From an uncultured Clostridia bacterium (GTDB lineage Bacteria; Bacillota; Clostridia; Oscillospirales; Acutalibacteraceae), in contig CALWIK010000002.1 of assembly GCA_944380725.1 (NCBI GenBank), forward strand, positions 310,001 through 374,000: a DNA stretch of 64,000 bases. Direction: 5' to 3'. The notes under the pieces are model-generated. The model saw only the letters and a program-made list of their open reading frames with translations. It was not told the origin of the DNA and made no database searches. This document shows positions 9,386 through 18,522 of the stretch, piece after piece. Each line of letters starts with the position of its first letter. Positions within the stretch are counted from its first letter, which is position 1. The position numbers and the translations under genes are program-made.

Positions 9386-10426
9386 TTATTTTAAGCTGGA
9401 TTTGTAAGCTTCAAAGCTTTTTTCGTCATACGGAACTGTAATCTGGCCAGACTCTACCTTTTTAGAAAGTTCCATTGCTTTGTTATAAACCTCGTCCGAC
9501 ATGTTTTTGTGATTTTCTGGAATCCCTACACAGTGTTCACTAAGACCAAATTCATAATCCTTTCCTCCGATCTTCTTTCCAGCCATCAACTCTTTTGCAA
9601 CCAATTTTACTGCTGTTCCAACATTTTTTACAGCAGAGGTTAAAACGTTATCCGGCGCTAGATAGGACTGATCTCTATCCACCCCTATTGCAAAAGTACC
9701 GTACTCTTTTGCCGATTCAATAACTCCATATCCAACTCCTCCTGCCGCATGAAAAACAATATCGCAGTCCGCAGAAAACATTCTAGAAGCAATAGCTTTG
9801 CCCTTGCCAGCATCAGCAAAACTCTCGGCATATTGAATCATAACCTCAATCGGGATTTTTCTCTCTGTTGAAGCATGCAAAACACCGGCCTCAAATCCAT
9901 ATTGGAATTGATCTATTATAACATTCTTTATTCCACCTACAAATCCCACTTTATTACTCTTTGTGGTCATCCCTGCTATGTAGCCAACCAAAAAAGCGGC
10001 ATCCTGCGCTTTAAAGATGATTCCGGTTACATTATTTGCTGTTTTGTCTCCAAAAGAATAGTCTACGATTACAAAATTTTTATCTAAGTTCCGCGCAGAA
10101 ACTTCTTCTATCGCATCCGAAAGAACATTGCCAACACCTATAATCAAGTCGCTGGGGCCATCGGCAAGTTTATCTAAGTTTAGCGCAAAATCTGAAAACT
10201 GCTTTGACTCAACATAACTAATCTGTGCACCTGTTTCATCGCGTAATTCATAAAGGCCCTCCAGTGCCGACTGATTAAACGACTGGTCATTAACCCCTCC
10301 CATGTCCGGAACCATTGCTATTCTAAAAATTCCATCATTCGCCACACTCTCTGGATCACTCCAGCTGCATCCAGAAAGATTCATTATAATGATTCCTACT
10401 AAAAATATGTTTGCTAGCTTTTTCAA
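9386..10426 (-). CDS. Bmp/PnrA-type nucleoside-binding lipoprotein
   Basis: Extracellular substrate-binding lipoprotein of the basic membrane protein (Bmp, PnrA, NupN) family, which binds purine nucleosides in characterised members. A lipoprotein signal ends in the lipobox LSGC, with lipidated Cys near residue 20. The mature part starts with the family hallmark MVPDMGGVNDQSFNQSALEG, which includes the ligand-contacting Asp and Asn. FHAAGGVGYGV and GVDRDQ follow further on. It sits between deoD and its ABC ATPase. The next-door phosphorylases support nucleosides as ligand. Confidence 0.92.
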   Translation of the reverse strand: MKKLANIFLVGIIIMNLSGCSWSDPESVANDGIFRIAMVPDMGGVNDQSFNQSALEGLYELRDETGAQISYVESKQFSDFALNLDKLADGPSDLIIGVGNVLSDAIEEVSARNLDKNFVIVDYSFGDKTANNVTGIIFKAQDAAFLVGYIAGMTTKSNKVGFVGGIKNVIIDQFQYGFEAGVLHASTERKIPIEVMIQYAESFADAGKGKAIASRMFSADCDIVFHAAGGVGYGVIESAKEYGTFAIGVDRDQSYLAPDNVLTSAVKNVGTAVKLVAKELMAGKKIGGKDYEFGLSEHCVGIPENHKNMSDEVYNKAMELSKKVESGQITVPYDEKSFEAYKSSLK

Positions 10427-10458
10427 AATAAAAATCCTCCCAATATTTGATTACACGC

Positions 10459-11181
10459 TTATTTTTGATCAAGCGCAACCTCAAGCGCCAGCTTTATCAT
10501 ATCCGAGACTCCTTCTTGTCGCTCTTTGCTAGAAAGTGAACCTTCTTTAAAAATTTTATCGGATATTGTCAATATGCAAAGCGCATTCTTTTTTGATCTG
10601 GCTGCATTTAAATAAAGCGCTAACGATTCCATTTCTACAGCCAAAACTCCCATCTCAGCCCAGGGTTTTAAATCCTTTTGAGAATCTGCATAAAAAATGT
10701 CTGAGCTTAAAATATTCCCAACTGTAACATTCAAGTTTAAGGCTTTTGCTTTTTCAACCGTTTTACTCAATAACTCATAACTTGGAATGGCTGCATATAT
10801 TCCAGGTAAATCAAAATGTTTTACATAATTAGAATCCGTGCATACACCAATGCCAACTACAATATCTTTAAGCTCCAGTTTATCCGAAAGACTACCCGCT
10901 GTTCCTATTCTGATAATATTATCTACATCATAAAAGTTAAACAGCTCATAAGAGTATACTCCCATAGAGGGAATACCCATGCCAGAACCCATAACTGAAA
11001 CTTTTTTGCCCTTATACCTTCCAGTATATCCATACATACCTCTAACTTTTGTAAAGCAAAAGGCCTCTGTTAAAAAACTTTCCGCAACAAATTTTGCTCT
11101 CAATGGGTCCCCCGGCATAATCACAGTTTTTGCTATTTCTCCTGCCTGTGCTCCTATATGAGGCGTTGGTATTTTAACCAT
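10459..11181 (-). CDS. deoD: Purine-nucleoside phosphorylase, DeoD type
   Basis: Hexameric-type PNP that cleaves purine (deoxy)nucleosides with phosphate. The reading starts MVKIPTPHIGAQ, and the phosphate and nucleoside signatures follow (MPGDPLRAKF, then GSGMGIPS near residue 63 and VEMESLALY near 177). The ATG at 11181 follows AAGGAGAG at 4-6 nt; an in-frame extension to 11217 has no support. The 240 residues equal the usual DeoD length. It lies between the YczE-like gene and the Bmp lipoprotein gene. Confidence 0.94.
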   Translation of the reverse strand: MVKIPTPHIGAQAGEIAKTVIMPGDPLRAKFVAESFLTEAFCFTKVRGMYGYTGRYKGKKVSVMGSGMGIPSMGVYSYELFNFYDVDNIIRIGTAGSLSDKLELKDIVVGIGVCTDSNYVKHFDLPGIYAAIPSYELLSKTVEKAKALNLNVTVGNILSSDIFYADSQKDLKPWAEMGVLAVEMESLALYLNAARSKKNALCILTISDKIFKEGSLSSKERQEGVSDMIKLALEVALDQK

Positions 11182-11203
11182 AAAACTCTCCTTTACGAAA
11201 TTT

Positions 11204-11857
11204 TTATTTAAATCCAATCTTCGTCAAAATTGATTTTTCTATAATCTTAACAAACCATTGTATTATCGGTCCTCCAAAACATGCTGCTAATATTGTTACT
11301 ACGCCAACTGTTCCGCCCATTAAATAACCTATAACTAATGAAAAAATGTCTATTACAACACGAAAAATTTTATATTCTTTGTGTGTTCTATCTTTTAGAA
11401 GCATAGCAAGGCCTGTCCAAACGTCAAGCCCTATATTAACTGAAATTAAGAGCGCCGTACCAAAAAATAACAAAATACATGCTATCGATGCTACTATAAT
11501 CTTTAAAAAAATTATTTCTCTTATATTTAACACCGAATAAATACTAACTCCCATATTCACAAAGGTTCCCAAAAAAATAGCATGAAGGAGTGTTCCTATG
11601 TTTATATATCTTCTACCAAAAAGCAAAACTATCAAAAATATCGTACAATTCGTCAAAGTAAAAGCGCTGCCTAAACTCATATTTAAAAATTTATGAACTC
11701 CATCCGAAAAAACCGATATAGGATCAGTTCCTAGCCCAATACAAGAGTTAAGGCCGATTCCTACACCCATTAGAGCCACACCAACTAAAAACATCAGCAT
11801 CTTTTTTAATAAAGACGATTTCGGTTGTTTAAATATAGAAAGGTTTATTCCGGTCAT
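11204..11857 (-). CDS. YczE/YyaS-type integral membrane protein
   Basis: Membrane protein of 217 residues with five or six hydrophobic segments. It resembles the YczE/YyaS family, which is related to YitT (GVGIGLNSCIGLGTDPISVFSDG near the N-terminus, then a repeat-like YINIGTLLHAIFLGTFVNMG). Its ATG overlaps the deoB stop by 4 bases, so it is translated with the operon. The family has no firm biochemical role. The position among nucleoside enzymes suggests, but does not prove, a second nucleoside or pentose transport step. Confidence 0.7.
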   Translation of the reverse strand: MTGINLSIFKQPKSSLLKKMLMFLVGVALMGVGIGLNSCIGLGTDPISVFSDGVHKFLNMSLGSAFTLTNCTIFLIVLLFGRRYINIGTLLHAIFLGTFVNMGVSIYSVLNIREIIFLKIIVASIACILLFFGTALLISVNIGLDVWTGLAMLLKDRTHKEYKIFRVVIDIFSLVIGYLMGGTVGVVTILAACFGGPIIQWFVKIIEKSILTKIGFK

Positions 11858-13032
11858 ATTTTTACCTCATCTAACATCGATTTACCCTTTATTTTTTGTT
11901 TTACAGCAAAATAATCTAATATCGTGGCTCCAATATCCGAAAAAGTCTGCCTTGTCCCTAAGTTAATCCCTTTTTTTATAGATTCTCCATACATTAAAAG
12001 TGGAGTGTACTCTCGTGAATGATCTGTCGACTCATCACTTGGGTCACAGCCGTGGTCCGCGGTAATAATCAGCAAATCCTCTGATTTTAATCCAAATATT
12101 ATTTCTTTTAGCGCTATATCAAACTCTGTGAGTGCTTTTGCATAGCCATCCACATCATTTCTATGTCCATAGAGCATGTCAAAATCGACTAAATTTACAA
12201 AGCACAATCCTTCAAACTTTTTATTCAAAAGCTCTTTCACGCACTCTATTCCGTCTTTGTTGCCTTTTGTACGTATAAATTCAGTAATACCTCTACTTGC
12301 AAAAATATCCACAATTTTTCCTACTGACAAAACGTCTTTTCCGTTCTCAACTAGCTGATCCAGCATTGTTAATTCTGGTGGCGCTAACGAAAAATCATGC
12401 CTATTAGCTGTACGCTTAAAATCAGGGTATTCTCCCACAAAAGGGCGTGCAATCACTCTTCCAACAGCATTTTTGCCAGTTAAAATACCTCTTGCAATCT
12501 TGCAGTATTCATATAGCTTTTGTGGCGAGACAACATCTTCGTGCGCCGCTATTTGAAACACGCTATCTGCTGAGGTATAAACTATAAGAGCGCCTGTTTT
12601 CATATGATCTTGGCCATAATCCTTTATAACTTCTGTTCCAGAATATGTCTTATTACAGAGAACTTTTCTGCTAGTTGTTCTTTCAAATTCAGAAATAATC
12701 TCTGCCGGAAAACCATAGGGATACGTTGGCAGCGGCGTTCGCGATTCTATTCCCGCAATTTCCCAATGTCCTATAGTTGTGTCTTTGCCTTTAGACTTTT
12801 CCTTCATTCTAGCAAAAGCCCCTATGGGTTTGTATTCTTTTTGACCACAATTTACTCCATCTATATTAAAAAGCCCTAGTTTTTTCATATTTTCAATTTT
12901 AAAAAATTTGCTTTTAGATATCGACTTTAATGTATTGCAGTTGTTGCTATCGCCGTAATCATTCGCATCTGGCATGGCTCCTATACCCAAGCTATCTAGC
13001 ACTATAAGAAATATCCTTTTTATGCCAATCAC
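11854..13032 (-). CDS. deoB: Phosphopentomutase
   Basis: Moves phosphate from C1 to C5 of ribose or deoxyribose, linking the phosphorylases to DeoC and the pentose phosphate pathway. It is an alkaline-phosphatase-superfamily metalloenzyme. Metal ligands are visible in LDSLGIGAMPD at the start, in GHRNDVDGYA (about 290) and in ITADHGCDPSDESTDHSREYTPLL near the C-terminus, which carries the family Thr-Asp-His-Ser. Length (about 392 residues) is normal. The start is uncertain: GTG at 13032 lies close behind AGAGGGG, and a TTG at 13044 would contain that site. It is the first gene of the nucleoside operon. Confidence 0.92.
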   Translation of the reverse strand: MIGIKRIFLIVLDSLGIGAMPDANDYGDSNNCNTLKSISKSKFFKIENMKKLGLFNIDGVNCGQKEYKPIGAFARMKEKSKGKDTTIGHWEIAGIESRTPLPTYPYGFPAEIISEFERTTSRKVLCNKTYSGTEVIKDYGQDHMKTGALIVYTSADSVFQIAAHEDVVSPQKLYEYCKIARGILTGKNAVGRVIARPFVGEYPDFKRTANRHDFSLAPPELTMLDQLVENGKDVLSVGKIVDIFASRGITEFIRTKGNKDGIECVKELLNKKFEGLCFVNLVDFDMLYGHRNDVDGYAKALTEFDIALKEIIFGLKSEDLLIITADHGCDPSDESTDHSREYTPLLMYGESIKKGINLGTRQTFSDIGATILDYFAVKQKIKGKSMLDEVKI

Positions 13033-13067
13033 ATCCCCTCTCAAAAATCTTTTAAATAGTTGTTTTT

Positions 13068-13096
13068 ATTATAATATATTACAATAATTTCGTAAA
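13068..13096 (-). promoter_or_regulatory. Sigma-A promoter of the nucleoside operon
   Basis: TTTACG (13091-13096) and a perfect TATAAT (13068-13073) are 17 bp apart on the minus strand, about 35 bp upstream of deoB. No operator of a known regulator such as DeoR was recognised. Confidence 0.7.
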
Positions 13097-13150
13097 GAAA
13101 GTATTTATTTTTACAGTAAAAAATGTTAACCTGTATATATTTTAAAATAT

Positions 13151-13173
13151 CAATTTATACAAACAGTAAATTG
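13151..13173 (-). terminator. Weak hairpin after the V-ATPase operon
   Basis: CAATTTA and TAAATTG form a 7-bp stem around a 9-nt loop, followed on the minus strand by an AT-rich but interrupted T tract. It lies just past the ntpD stop and before the deoB promoter. Confidence 0.35.
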
Positions 13174-13207
13174 CTACTTTTTTATCATATAACAAGCTAA
13201 CATTCTA

Positions 13208-13819
13208 TTAATTTTTTTTATTTTTTATAACTTTAAGTCGAGAAAATTCCTCTCTATCTTTTTCTTCAAGTGCATCCGATATAGTCTTCACAAAACTTTC
13301 AAATCGTGGAATAACAATATTTTTGAGTGCATTTGCTCTTTTTTGAGTTTTACTAATTGCATCCGCCAAACGATATACACTATTTTCGATTTCAGCTAGC
13401 TCTGCCGTCATTTTTTTCACTTTTAAAAATCGACGGTAAGCCTCATCCAGCATAGAGTTAGAGTTATATAAGCCAAACGGCAGTTCGTGAGTTCCTTTTT
13501 CGCTAAAAGAAACTAGCGGAATCTCAACTCCCATAACACTTCTGTAAGATATTTTTAAACTATCATCAATTGGCACTGTACCTGCAATTTCTTCGATCAT
13601 CCCAAGGGTAATATTTGCCTTTTGGAGTGCGGCATAAGCTTTTGCATAAGTTGTATCTATTTCTTTTTGAATCGTAGATGCATGTTTAATAAGCAACATC
13701 ATTTCTCTTATCAAAATATTTCGCTTTCTGTCCAACAAATCAAATCCATTTTTAGCAAGCTCCAATGATTTTTTTGTTGCAATCAAATTTCCCTTTGTTG
13801 CTACTATAGACATACTCAA
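13208..13819 (-). CDS. ntpD: V-type ATPase subunit D (central stalk)
   Basis: Rotor shaft subunit that passes through the A3B3 head. The 203 residues are mostly long coiled-coil helices at both ends (KGNLIATKKSLELAKNGFDLL near the N-terminus; TQKRANALKNIVIPRF near the C-terminus), as in the family. Last gene of the operon, about 30 bp after ntpB. The start shown is TTG with AGAAGGTG at about 8 nt; an ATG two codons later is the alternative. Confidence 0.92.
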   Translation of the reverse strand: MSMSIVATKGNLIATKKSLELAKNGFDLLDRKRNILIREMMLLIKHASTIQKEIDTTYAKAYAALQKANITLGMIEEIAGTVPIDDSLKISYRSVMGVEIPLVSFSEKGTHELPFGLYNSNSMLDEAYRRFLKVKKMTAELAEIENSVYRLADAISKTQKRANALKNIVIPRFESFVKTISDALEEKDREEFSRLKVIKNKKN

Positions 13820-13850
13820 TCTAAATTCACCTTCTTTGCCAAGCGTCTAG

Positions 13851-15245
13851 CTATTTTTTATCCTCAGCTTTTTCTTCTTGATAATACTTTTCAAGAATTG
13901 CATCATCAACTCTATCTAAATCTTTTTTAGGCAACATAGAGAGCAACTTCCAGCCAAGATCCAAACTTTTTTTTATACTTCTATCTTCTCCAAATCCCTG
14001 ATTAATAAACTTTTCTTCGAATTCTTTACCAAACGCCAGAATTTTCTTATCCGCAGCCGATAGCTCTTCTTCTCCAATAACAGAAGCCAACGAACGAGCA
14101 TCTTTTACCTTAGCGTAGCATGCAAAAAGCTGATTTGCCAGTGCAGAATGATCTTCTCTAGTGTATCCCTCACCTATACCATCCTTCATCAAGCGCGAAA
14201 GCGACGGTAATACCGATATCGGTGGATAAATTCCTTCTCCTTCAAGAGCTCTATCCAAAACAATCTGGCCTTCTGTTATATATCCTGTCAAATCTGGTAC
14301 AGGATGCGTGATATCATCATTTGGCATTGTCAAAATTGGAATCTGCGTTAATGAACCTTTTTTCCCTTTGATCATTCCGGCTCTTTCATAAATCGATGCT
14401 AGATCCGAGTAAAGATACCCTGGGTAGCCCTTTCTACCCGGGATTTCTCCTTTAGAAGAACTAAATTCGCGCAAAGCCTCGGTATAAGATGTCATATCTG
14501 TCATTATAACCAGTATGTGCATTCCTTGTTCAAAAGCCAAATATTCTGCCGCAGTTAATGCACATCTCGGCGTTAAAATTCTTTCTATAACAGGGTCGTT
14601 AGAAAGATTTAAAAACATTACAACGCGCTGCAACACACCAGACTCCTCGAAACTACGTCTAAAATATTCTGCAACATCGTTTTTTACACCCATTGCGGCA
14701 AAAACTATAGCAAAATTTTCTTTTTCGTCCGAAGAAATTTTAGCCTGCCGTGCAATTTGAACTGCCAACTCATTATGTTTCATCCCAGATCCCGAAAAGA
14801 TAGGCAACTTTTGTCCACGAATAAGTGTAGTTAATACATCTATAGTAGAGACTCCTGTGTTTATATAGTCTTTAGGATACAGCCGCGACACAGGATTAAT
14901 TGCCATCCCATTCACATTCATTTTCTTTTCCGGAAAAACATCCCCCAACCCGTCTATAGGTCTACCAACACCGTCAAAAACCCTTCCCAAAATCTCCGAA
15001 GAAAGTGCGAGCTCCATTGGGTGCCCTTTAAGGCGTGTTCTTGTATTGTTAAGCGAAATGTTTTTTGTTCCCTCAAAAACCTGAACAACTATTCTATCTC
15101 CATCTATCTGAACTACTCTGCCCTGTCTAATTGTGCCATCATCCAGACGAATCTCCACAATCTCTTCAAAAGAAACGTTAAAAACGCCATCTATAACAAT
15201 TAACGAGCCACTTACTTCTTTTACGCCAATATAATCAATTATCAC
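13851..15245 (-). CDS. ntpB: V-type ATPase subunit B (non-catalytic)
   Basis: Regulatory nucleotide-site subunit of the A3B3 head, 464 residues, normal length. The P-loop position reads [13 protein letters not shown], lacking the lysine of a true Walker A, as expected for B. The ATPase alpha/beta signature [12 protein letters not shown] is near residue 345. Start is GTG. It lies between ntpA and ntpD with about 30-bp gaps. Confidence 0.95.
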   Translation of the reverse strand: MIIDYIGVKEVSGSLIVIDGVFNVSFEEIVEIRLDDGTIRQGRVVQIDGDRIVVQVFEGTKNISLNNTRTRLKGHPMELALSSEILGRVFDGVGRPIDGLGDVFPEKKMNVNGMAINPVSRLYPKDYINTGVSTIDVLTTLIRGQKLPIFSGSGMKHNELAVQIARQAKISSDEKENFAIVFAAMGVKNDVAEYFRRSFEESGVLQRVVMFLNLSNDPVIERILTPRCALTAAEYLAFEQGMHILVIMTDMTSYTEALREFSSSKGEIPGRKGYPGYLYSDLASIYERAGMIKGKKGSLTQIPILTMPNDDITHPVPDLTGYITEGQIVLDRALEGEGIYPPISVLPSLSRLMKDGIGEGYTREDHSALANQLFACYAKVKDARSLASVIGEEELSAADKKILAFGKEFEEKFINQGFGEDRSIKKSLDLGWKLLSMLPKKDLDRVDDAILEKYYQEEKAEDKK

Positions 15246-15275
15246 TTTATCACGCCCCCAACTTGCTCTTCAAAA

Positions 15276-17036
15276 TTATACTTTTAAGATCTCGCTAAAT
15301 GCCTGATCTATCTCCTCTATATAGCCATCAAATGCGCTAAGATCATTATTTGGAACCTCATATTTCATTTTTGTTAGCTTATCAAAAACGCCTCGTTCTT
15401 GTAGTCTAGCAATAGGAATCGATGCCAATATAAGTTGCCGTGCTTTATTTTCCAGATGAAGTATTACCTTCATCATCAATTTTTGTTTCTCTAAAGGCAC
15501 AAATGTATCCTCTTTATGAAACGCATTCTGCTGCAAAAATCCTACTCGAATAACTCTTGCAATCTCTATTACAAGCTTTTGGTCATCGGGCAAAACATCC
15601 GAGCCGATTAGCTTAACTATTTCCATCAACTTATTTTCTTCGTGCAGAATCGCACTAATTTTAGCTCGATATTTTACAAAGTCCTCCCCCACATTTTGCA
15701 CAAACCACGGGTCAAGATCAGTAAAATACTCGCTGTAACTCTGCATCCAGTTGATTGCCGGATAGTGTCTTGTATATGCCAAAGATTTATCTAAAGCCCA
15801 AAAAGCTCTTACAAACCTTTTCGTATTCTGGGTAACAGGCTCCGAAAAATCTGCTCCCTGTGGCGAAACGGCCCCTATAATTGTTACTGAACCGTCAGAA
15901 TTATTTAAATTTTTAGTCAACCCGGCTCTTTCATAAAATTCTGATAATCGTGATGGCAAATATGCCGGGAAGCCCTCCTCTGCAGGCATTTCTTCGAGTC
16001 TTCCAGAGATCTCTCTAAGAGCCTCTGCCCACCGTGATGTAGAATCGGCCATTATAGCTACGTGATAGCCCATATCGCGATAATACTCTGCCAGCGTGAT
16101 TCCAGTATAAATAGAAGCTTCACGTGCAGCCACAGGCATATTTGAAGTGTTTGCAATTAGCACCGTACGCTCTGTCATCGGTTTGCCGGATTTTGGGTCG
16201 ATAAGTTCCGAAAATTCGCTCAAAACCTGACTCATCTCATTGCCACGCTCTCCGCAACCAACATAAACAATTATATCCGCATCACACCACTTGGCCAACT
16301 GATGCTGCGTCATAGTTTTCCCTGCTCCAAACCCTCCAGGAACAGCTGCCGCTCCACCTTTTGAAACAGGAAATAATGTGTCTATAACCCTCTGCCCAGT
16401 TATTAGTGGAATGGTTGTTGGCAGCCGTTTTGCCACTGGACGCGGAGATCTTATTGGCCATTGTTGACATAAAGTTAGCTTTAATTCCTTACCATTTTCA
16501 GTCTTTATTTGTACAACAACGTCATTTACAGAAAATTTGCCATTCTTCTTTGCCATAACAACTTCTCCGGCAACATTTGGTGGCACCATGCATTTATGCG
16601 TGATTATACTAGTTTCTTGGCACTCTGCATATATATCTCCAGCAAATAATTTCTCTCCCACTTTTACTTTTATTTTAACGTCCCATTTTTTTTCCTCATC
16701 AAGAGCTGATACTCCAAGCCCTTTTTCTATAAAAGCTCCATACCTATTTTCTATTCCGCGCAAAGGCCTCTGAATTCCATCGAAGATATTATTAATTATT
16801 CCAGGGCCTAAAGTTGCCATCATTGGGCTACCCGTGCCTACCACAGGTTCTAACGGCTCAAGGCCGGTTGTTTCTTCATAAACCTGAATTGTCGTAAACT
16901 CTTCTGTTATTCCTATAACCTCTCCAATTAACTTACTATTTCCAACATACACCATTTCCATCATAGAAAAAGAATCTGTATCTTTAACCGTAACCACAGG
17001 GCCATTTATGCCATAAATAACATTTTGATTTTTCAT
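15276..17036 (-). CDS. ntpA: V-type ATPase subunit A (catalytic)
   Basis: Catalytic ATP-binding subunit, 586 residues. Walker A GGFGAGKTMTQ near residue 235, the GERGNEMSQVL segment with the catalytic Glu near 261, and the extra non-homologous region at about 110-200 that distinguishes V-type A subunits from F-type beta are all present. The ATG has a GGAG site upstream. Context: fifth from last of the nine-gene ATPase operon, directly before ntpB. Confidence 0.96.
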   Translation of the reverse strand: MKNQNVIYGINGPVVTVKDTDSFSMMEMVYVGNSKLIGEVIGITEEFTTIQVYEETTGLEPLEPVVGTGSPMMATLGPGIINNIFDGIQRPLRGIENRYGAFIEKGLGVSALDEEKKWDVKIKVKVGEKLFAGDIYAECQETSIITHKCMVPPNVAGEVVMAKKNGKFSVNDVVVQIKTENGKELKLTLCQQWPIRSPRPVAKRLPTTIPLITGQRVIDTLFPVSKGGAAAVPGGFGAGKTMTQHQLAKWCDADIIVYVGCGERGNEMSQVLSEFSELIDPKSGKPMTERTVLIANTSNMPVAAREASIYTGITLAEYYRDMGYHVAIMADSTSRWAEALREISGRLEEMPAEEGFPAYLPSRLSEFYERAGLTKNLNNSDGSVTIIGAVSPQGADFSEPVTQNTKRFVRAFWALDKSLAYTRHYPAINWMQSYSEYFTDLDPWFVQNVGEDFVKYRAKISAILHEENKLMEIVKLIGSDVLPDDQKLVIEIARVIRVGFLQQNAFHKEDTFVPLEKQKLMMKVILHLENKARQLILASIPIARLQERGVFDKLTKMKYEVPNNDLSAFDGYIEEIDQAFSEILKV

Positions 17037-17063
17037 AATAGCACATCTCCAACAAGCCGAACG

Positions 17064-17657
17064 TTAAAATATATTTAACTTAGAGTTCTCTTCGAACCAA
17101 CTCTTTTGTCTTTCTAATTTTGAATCCAGTGTTTCATCTACAACCAAAGCCATAACACTATTAATAGCCCTGATGCCTCCAACTTTTATTTTTTCGTCCA
17201 CTTTTACTATGCAAATTTTGCCATATGCTTCTCTAATCAAGTCTTTAAACTTTTCATCTCTTGCACAAACATATAAAATTGTTCCTGATTTTTTCAATAT
17301 CTTAGATATCGAATTTGCATATTTTTTTAAAAGCTCTACATATTCTTGAGTATTTGTAAAATCCAATATTTTATTTCTTGCCTTTTTCAAGACCTCATCC
17401 GTAATGTTCTGACGTTTTGCAAAAATTTCTTTTCGTTTTTCGATCTCTATTTTAGAGACTTCATTGGCAATATTTTTTTTCATTTGAGCCATTTCTCGTT
17501 GAATTAAAAAGTATGCATCTCTTAAAACTTCGGCCTCAGCCTTTTGCAGTTCGTATTTGCGGAACTCTTCAGCTCGAGTTTTAATTTCTTTTCTTTGTTC
17601 TGCTGCATATTTATTTATAGCCCTTAAAAAGTTACTTGTTTTGCCTATATCTTGCAT
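17064..17657 (-). CDS. ntpE: V-type ATPase subunit E (peripheral stalk)
   Basis: Peripheral stalk subunit of 197 residues. The N-terminal half is a long charged helix (about 20-85, rich in Glu, Lys and Ala), and the C-terminal half is a small globular domain ending VGGIRAINSVMALVVDETLDSKLERQ, the family's most conserved part. It should pair with the small G/H-type subunit at 21528. It lies between subunit F and subunit A genes. Confidence 0.88.
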   Translation of the reverse strand: MQDIGKTSNFLRAINKYAAEQRKEIKTRAEEFRKYELQKAEAEVLRDAYFLIQREMAQMKKNIANEVSKIEIEKRKEIFAKRQNITDEVLKKARNKILDFTNTQEYVELLKKYANSISKILKKSGTILYVCARDEKFKDLIREAYGKICIVKVDEKIKVGGIRAINSVMALVVDETLDSKLERQKSWFEENSKLNIF

Positions 17658-17686
17658 TATTACACCCCTGGCTCAAAAAATTTTTA

Positions 17687-17995
17687 TCAGATTTTAATTC
17701 CAATTGCATCTCTCACATATTTAGTTATAGAATCTTTTGCTCTGCCGTTGCCGTGTCTATCTGGAATCTCTACAATAAGTGGTTTTGCGTACTTAAGTTT
17801 TATATCATATATAAAGTCTCTACAAATTTTTACCAAGTTTTCGGTAATCAAAACAACTCCAATTTTGTCATCTTTTAAAGCCTCATTTATTGCCTGTTTT
17901 ATCTCGTCTTCTTTATGCACAACAACTCCAGGAATCCCCACCAGGCACATTCCTACAAAAGTATCCTTATTATCACTAATAAGATGAAATCTCAT
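17687..17995 (-). CDS. ntpG: V-type ATPase subunit F
   Basis: Small rotor subunit (102 residues) that binds subunit D. It shows the Rossmann-like pattern of the family: DNKDTFVGMCLVGIPGV at the start, IGVVLITENL in the middle and KPLIVEIPDRHG near residue 78. The gene order K-F-E-A-B-D supports the call. Confidence 0.9.
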   Translation of the reverse strand: MRFHLISDNKDTFVGMCLVGIPGVVVHKEDEIKQAINEALKDDKIGVVLITENLVKICRDFIYDIKLKYAKPLIVEIPDRHGNGRAKDSITKYVRDAIGIKI

Positions 17996-18037
17996 ATAAT
18001 AAGCACCGTTCTTTCAAACAACAATCATCTAGTTGCT

Positions 18038-18490
18038 TTAAATAAACTTTATAAATATAGCAATAAGCAATCCAAATATCGAAACACCCTCTGCCAATCC
18101 AACAAAAACGATAGCCTTACCAAACGCTTTAGGGTCTTCCGAAGTTGCACCAATAGCTGCTGGTGCGGCGGCTGCTACTGCAATTCCGCTACCAATCGAA
18201 GATAGTCCCATAACCAAGGCCATCGCAAGAGAATCCCATTCTTTATCGGACTTAACCTGTGCCGATTCTGAAAATGAGTTTAAACTTGCCTCACTAGAAA
18301 TTAATGAGTCTTCCGCGATGGCTACAAAAGATATGCCAGCAAAAGAAATCATAAACAAAAGAGCAAAACTAAACAATTGAATTAATACGGCTTTAGCTGG
18401 TTTTAATCCTTTTCTTACCGCAAAACCACACAAAAATAGCGAACTAATTAATAACCCCACAAACAAAATAAAAATTAATGCAGCATTCAT
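18038..18490 (-). CDS. ntpK: V-type ATPase subunit K (membrane rotor proteolipid)
   Basis: Ion-carrying c-ring subunit, 150 residues. The C-terminal hairpin has the two proteolipid helices, with ion-binding Glu in FVGLAEGVSIFGLLI near residue 135 and the loop AAIGATSEDPKAFGKA. The N-terminal hydrophobic region (1-58) is unlike a second proteolipid hairpin, and is followed by a Ser/Glu-rich linker (about 60-83). This layout matches other clostridial K subunits as I know them, where the N-terminal part may act as a signal or extra hairpin. Whether the ion is H+ or Na+ cannot be settled by eye. Confidence 0.9.
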   Translation of the reverse strand: MNAALIFILFVGLLISSLFLCGFAVRKGLKPAKAVLIQLFSFALLFMISFAGISFVAIAEDSLISSEASLNSFSESAQVKSDKEWDSLAMALVMGLSSIGSGIAVAAAAPAAIGATSEDPKAFGKAIVFVGLAEGVSIFGLLIAIFIKFI

Positions 18491-18522
18491 TGAAAAAATC
18501 CTCCAAAATTTAATATAATTTT

